A stretch of DNA of 37,555 bases, taken from contig CALVDQ010000009.1 of NCBI GenBank assembly GCA_944326325.1, positions 1-37,555 on the forward strand, read 5' to 3'. The notes under the pieces are model-generated. The model searched no databases and was not told where the DNA came from. It worked only from the letters and a program-made list of their open reading frames with translations. The position numbers and the translations under genes are program-made. Shown here in pieces: positions 35,116 to 37,555 of the stretch (position 1 is its first letter; each line of letters begins with the position of its first letter). This stretch comes from an uncultured Bacteroidales bacterium. Its GTDB lineage: Bacteria; Bacteroidota; Bacteroidia; Bacteroidales; UBA932.

Positions 35116-36378
35116 ATGGATATTTTTGACAGAATTGCGAGAGACTCGGGCGGTCCTCTCGGACAGTACAGACAGAAAGCTTTCGGATATTACATGTACC
35201 CGAAACTCGAAGGGGAAATCGGACCTCACATGAAATTCCGCGGGAAGGAAGTCCTCTGCTGGAGCCTCAACAATTATCTCGGGCTTGCAAATCATCCGGA
35301 AGTACGGAAGGCCGATGCTGAAGCTGCGGCGAAATGGGGTCTTGCATACCCGATGGGAAGCCGTATGATGTCCGGCCACACTTCCCTCCACGAGCAGTTC
35401 GAGAGGGAACTTGCCGATTTCGAGAAGAAAGAGGATGCCTTCCTGTTCAACTTCGGGTACCAGGGTATAATTTCCACCATAGACGCCCTCATGGACAGGC
35501 ACGACATTATCGTATATGATTCCGAGGCTCACGCCTGCCTGATAGACGGTGCCCGTCTCCACATGGGAAAGAGGATGACGTACCGCCACAATGACATAGA
35601 AAGCTGCGAGGCGACCCTGAAGAGGGCTTCCAAGCTTTGCGAGGAAACCGGAGGCGGGATCCTTCTCATCACCGAAGGTGTATACGGCATGACCGGAGCC
35701 CTCGGCATTCTCGACCAGATAGCCGCCCTCAAGAAGAAATACAATTTCAGGATACTCATCGACGATGCCCACGGATTCGGCGTGATGGGTGAGCACGGCC
35801 GCGGTACATCCGAGCATTTCGGAGTGATGGACGAGGTGGACCTCTATATCGGCGCATACGCCAAGTCGATGGCAAGCATCGGCGGTTTCGTTGCCGGACC
35901 CAAGGTCATCATCGATTACCTGAGGTACAATCTCCGTTCGCAGATCTATGCCAAGTCGCTCCCGATGGCTTTCGTGGAAGGCGGCCTGAAGCGTCTTGAG
36001 ATCATCCGCAGCGCGGAAGGGGACGAACTGAGGAAGAAGCTCTTCACCGTGACCCGTACCCTTCAGGACGGTTTCCGCAAACTCGGCTTCGATATCGGAC
36101 CTGCAGAAGCCTGTGTCACTCCGGTGGCCATCAAGGGCGGTGTAGGCCAGGCTACGAGGATGGCGGTGGACCTCAGGGAGAACTACGGGATTTTCTGCTC
36201 TATCGTGGTATATCCTGTCATACCTAAGGGTATGATCATATTCAGGGTAATCCCTACTGCGGCACACTCGATGGAAGATGTGGAATACACCCTCAAGACT
36301 TTTGCCGAAATAAGGGCGAAGCTCGAAAGAGGGGAGTATGACGGCGAAGATGTGGTCGATATGGCCATCCACCAGTAG
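35116..36378 (+). CDS. spt: Alpha-oxoamine synthase, serine palmitoyltransferase-like
   Basis: 420 residues, fold type I PLP enzyme. Internal aldimine Lys250 in AYAKSMAS, the DDAHG motif (Asp216, His219), an LNNYLGLANHP N-terminal segment and a GSRMMSGHT substrate loop identify the group that contains serine palmitoyltransferase, 2-amino-3-ketobutyrate ligase and 8-amino-7-oxononanoate synthase. The family condenses an amino acid with acyl-CoA or acyl-ACP. The neighbours (a short-chain dehydrogenase, then an acyltransferase-like gene) fit sphingoid or sulfonolipid base synthesis (serine or cysteate as amino acid). Which amino acid is used cannot be told by eye. No -7 element was found in the 34-bp gap after gyrB, so transcription may come from gyrB. 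Confidence 0.88.
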   Translation: MDIFDRIARDSGGPLGQYRQKAFGYYMYPKLEGEIGPHMKFRGKEVLCWSLNNYLGLANHPEVRKADAEAAAKWGLAYPMGSRMMSGHTSLHEQFERELADFEKKEDAFLFNFGYQGIISTIDALMDRHDIIVYDSEAHACLIDGARLHMGKRMTYRHNDIESCEATLKRASKLCEETGGGILLITEGVYGMTGALGILDQIAALKKKYNFRILIDDAHGFGVMGEHGRGTSEHFGVMDEVDLYIGAYAKSMASIGGFVAGPKVIIDYLRYNLRSQIYAKSLPMAFVEGGLKRLEIIRSAEGDELRKKLFTVTRTLQDGFRKLGFDIGPAEACVTPVAIKGGVGQATRMAVDLRENYGIFCSIVVYPVIPKGMIIFRVIPTAAHSMEDVEYTLKTFAEIRAKLERGEYDGEDVVDMAIHQ

Positions 36379-36407
36379 GAAGTTCCACGTTTTCATCAGT
36401 TCCCGTA

Positions 36408-37229
36408 ATGAACAGGAGATTCTTTGAAAACAAGGTGATGATAATAACAGGAGCCAGCTCAGGAATTGGGTTGGCTTCTGCCAAATTATTCGCATCCCTG
36501 GGTGCCAGGCTTGTCCTGGCTGCAAGGTCAGCGGACAGACTGCAGGAAATCTCGGAGGAACTCTCTTTCAGGACGGAGACCATATGGGTCAGGACCGACG
36601 TCTCGTCCGAGGAGGACTGCAGGAGACTTGTCGACAAGGCGGTGGAAAGGTTCGGAAGGATAGACATACTTGTGAACAATGCCGGACTTTCCATGAGGGC
36701 GATGTTCCGTGATGTAGACCTATCGGTCATCAGGACCCTTATGGACGTGAATTTCTGGGGTACTGTCTATTGTACGAAGTATGCCCTTCCATGGCTGCTC
36801 AGGTCGCGTGGTTCGGTGGTAGGGGTGATTTCCATAGCCGGATTTGCCGGACTGCCGGGCCGGACAGGATATTCTTCCTCCAAATATGCCGTACGCGGTT
36901 TCCTGGACACTCTCAGGATAGAGCATCTTTACGACGGTCTTCATGTCATGGTGTTCGCGCCGGGGTTTACGGCTTCCAATGTCAGGAACGCCGCCTTGAC
37001 CGCAGACGGTTCCGCACAAGGGACTACGCCGAGGGACGAAGGCAAGATGATGACAGCCGAGAAGGTGGCCATGTATCTTGCGAAAGGTCTTGCCCGAAGG
37101 AAGCGGGAGATGGTGCTCACCCCTCTCGGATGGCTGACCGTCCTGGTGCACAAATTCTGGCCTCAGCTCACCGACAGGGTGGAGTTCAGCTATATGGCCA
37201 AGGAACCTGACAGTCCTTTCCATAAATGA
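36408..37229 (+). CDS. Short-chain dehydrogenase/reductase
   Basis: 273 residues, classical SDR. The Rossmann loop TGASSGIG (about residues 13-20), NNAG, catalytic Ser in ISIAGFAG, and Tyr/Lys in YSSSK (YxxxK) are all present. It lies 29 bp after the alpha-oxoamine synthase and precedes the acyltransferase-like gene, so the likely reaction is NADPH-dependent reduction of the 3-keto product (3-ketodihydrosphingosine or 3-ketocapnine). The substrate assignment is an inference from gene order only. Confidence 0.88.
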   Translation: MNRRFFENKVMIITGASSGIGLASAKLFASLGARLVLAARSADRLQEISEELSFRTETIWVRTDVSSEEDCRRLVDKAVERFGRIDILVNNAGLSMRAMFRDVDLSVIRTLMDVNFWGTVYCTKYALPWLLRSRGSVVGVISIAGFAGLPGRTGYSSSKYAVRGFLDTLRIEHLYDGLHVMVFAPGFTASNVRNAALTADGSAQGTTPRDEGKMMTAEKVAMYLAKGLARRKREMVLTPLGWLTVLVHKFWPQLTDRVEFSYMAKEPDSPFHK

Positions 37230-37239
37230 CCGTTACGAC

Positions 37240-37555
37240 ATGAGCAAGGATTATCTGACTCCCGATCTTTTGGGAAGCATGTATCTTTATTCCGGCTCGG
37301 ACAAGGCGGCTTCATCGTTCTGCTATGTCGTGAGCCTGACCATGGCTGCGGACCGGACGTTGATGGAAAAGGCTCTGGAGGATCTTATGCCCCGTTTCCC
37401 GCAGATGGCTGTCAAGGTGGTGACGGAAGGGGAGTCCTTTGCCTACGGAAACATGGATTCTCCGGTACGGGTACGTCCGCTCTGCGAGAGACCGGCTTTC
37501 GCGGTTTCCGGGGTATTCGGTCATGAATGCTTGTTTGCGGTATTTGCGGACCACA
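37240..37555 (+). CDS. Partial gene, probable CoA-dependent acyltransferase/condensation-fold protein
   Basis: The first 105 codons are visible before the window edge; the stop is not seen. The protein starts MSKDYLTPDLLGSMYLYSGS and continues LTMAADRTLMEKALEDLMPRFPQMAVKVV, close to the N-terminal pattern of chloramphenicol-acetyltransferase-fold condensation and wax-ester/PapA-type proteins. The last residues FAVFADH could begin the HxxxDG catalytic motif of that fold, but the following residues lie outside the window. It starts 11 bp after the SDR gene, so it is probably the next gene of the same operon. Confidence 0.6.
   Translation, partial: MSKDYLTPDLLGSMYLYSGSDKAASSFCYVVSLTMAADRTLMEKALEDLMPRFPQMAVKVVTEGESFAYGNMDSPVRVRPLCERPAFAVSGVFGHECLFAVFADH

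Noticed and set aside
35116..36378. 8-amino-7-oxononanoate synthase (bioF)
   Set aside because: The same superfamily, but the neighbours are an SDR and an acyltransferase-like gene, not biotin genes, so SPT-like is preferred; not excluded entirely.
35110..36525. 471-residue minus-strand open frame
   Set aside because: Antisense to the alpha-oxoamine synthase, which is confirmed by PLP motifs.

Overview
The window looks like a chromosomal segment from a Bacteroidales bacterium (phylum Bacteroidota). Start codons mostly lack Shine-Dalgarno sequences. Many intergenic regions carry the Bacteroidetes sigma-type -7 element TAnnTTTG, some with TTTG/TTG 19-20 bp upstream. Gene content also fits: a membrane-anchored AraC regulator, a DPP IV-type peptidase, DUF1343, type B L31, an FtsE-like ATPase next to nth, and a serine palmitoyltransferase-like enzyme. 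The base composition is moderately GC-rich, so a Rikenellaceae-like or 'Cryptobacteroides'-like lineage is possible, but this cannot be settled from the sequence alone. No phage, IS element or CRISPR array is visible. The region is mostly core genome.

Layout. 1-292: three tandem 81-bp repeats, each with a perfect hairpin. 293-3004: a small lipoprotein, a convergent membrane AraC regulator, and a deoxyhypusine-synthase-family enzyme. 3137-5666: lysA and ffh, closed by a strong bidirectional terminator against an outer-membrane barrel gene (5732-6412, minus). 6603-12417: a tight plus-strand cluster of a four-helix sensor-like membrane protein, TrkH, an SF1 (RecD-like) helicase and a DPP IV peptidase, followed by a structured 3' region. 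12544-16296: rpmE2, a TerB/DnaJ protein, and a minus-strand pair of glmM and a DUF1343 (NamZ-like) protein. 16595-18664: a DMT/DUF486 membrane protein, a Big2-domain protein and a lipoprotein. 18766-18837: tRNA-Glu(CTC), followed by a 159-bp multi-hairpin element bounded by a 19-bp inverted repeat.

19224-28066: a purF homologue with no glutaminase cysteine, a THUMP-like methyltransferase (minus), a phosphohexomutase, a two-domain ABC ATPase with a degenerate first site, and a minus-strand operon ftsE-like / nth / K+-H+ antiporter linked by 4-nt ATGA overlaps. 28152-32993: a 1006-residue TPR protein and an outer-membrane barrel. 33102-37555: gyrB, then an alpha-oxoamine synthase (serine palmitoyltransferase-like), a short-chain dehydrogenase and the start of a probable CoA-dependent acyltransferase/condensation-fold protein that runs off the end.

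Functional groups: cell-envelope precursor metabolism (glmM, DUF1343, lysA), potassium handling (TrkH and the CPA antiporter), purine synthesis, envelope surface proteins, and a probable sphingolipid or sulfonolipid base operon at the right edge. The last group, the Cys-less PurF and the post-tRNA palindromic element are the most rewarding places to look further.
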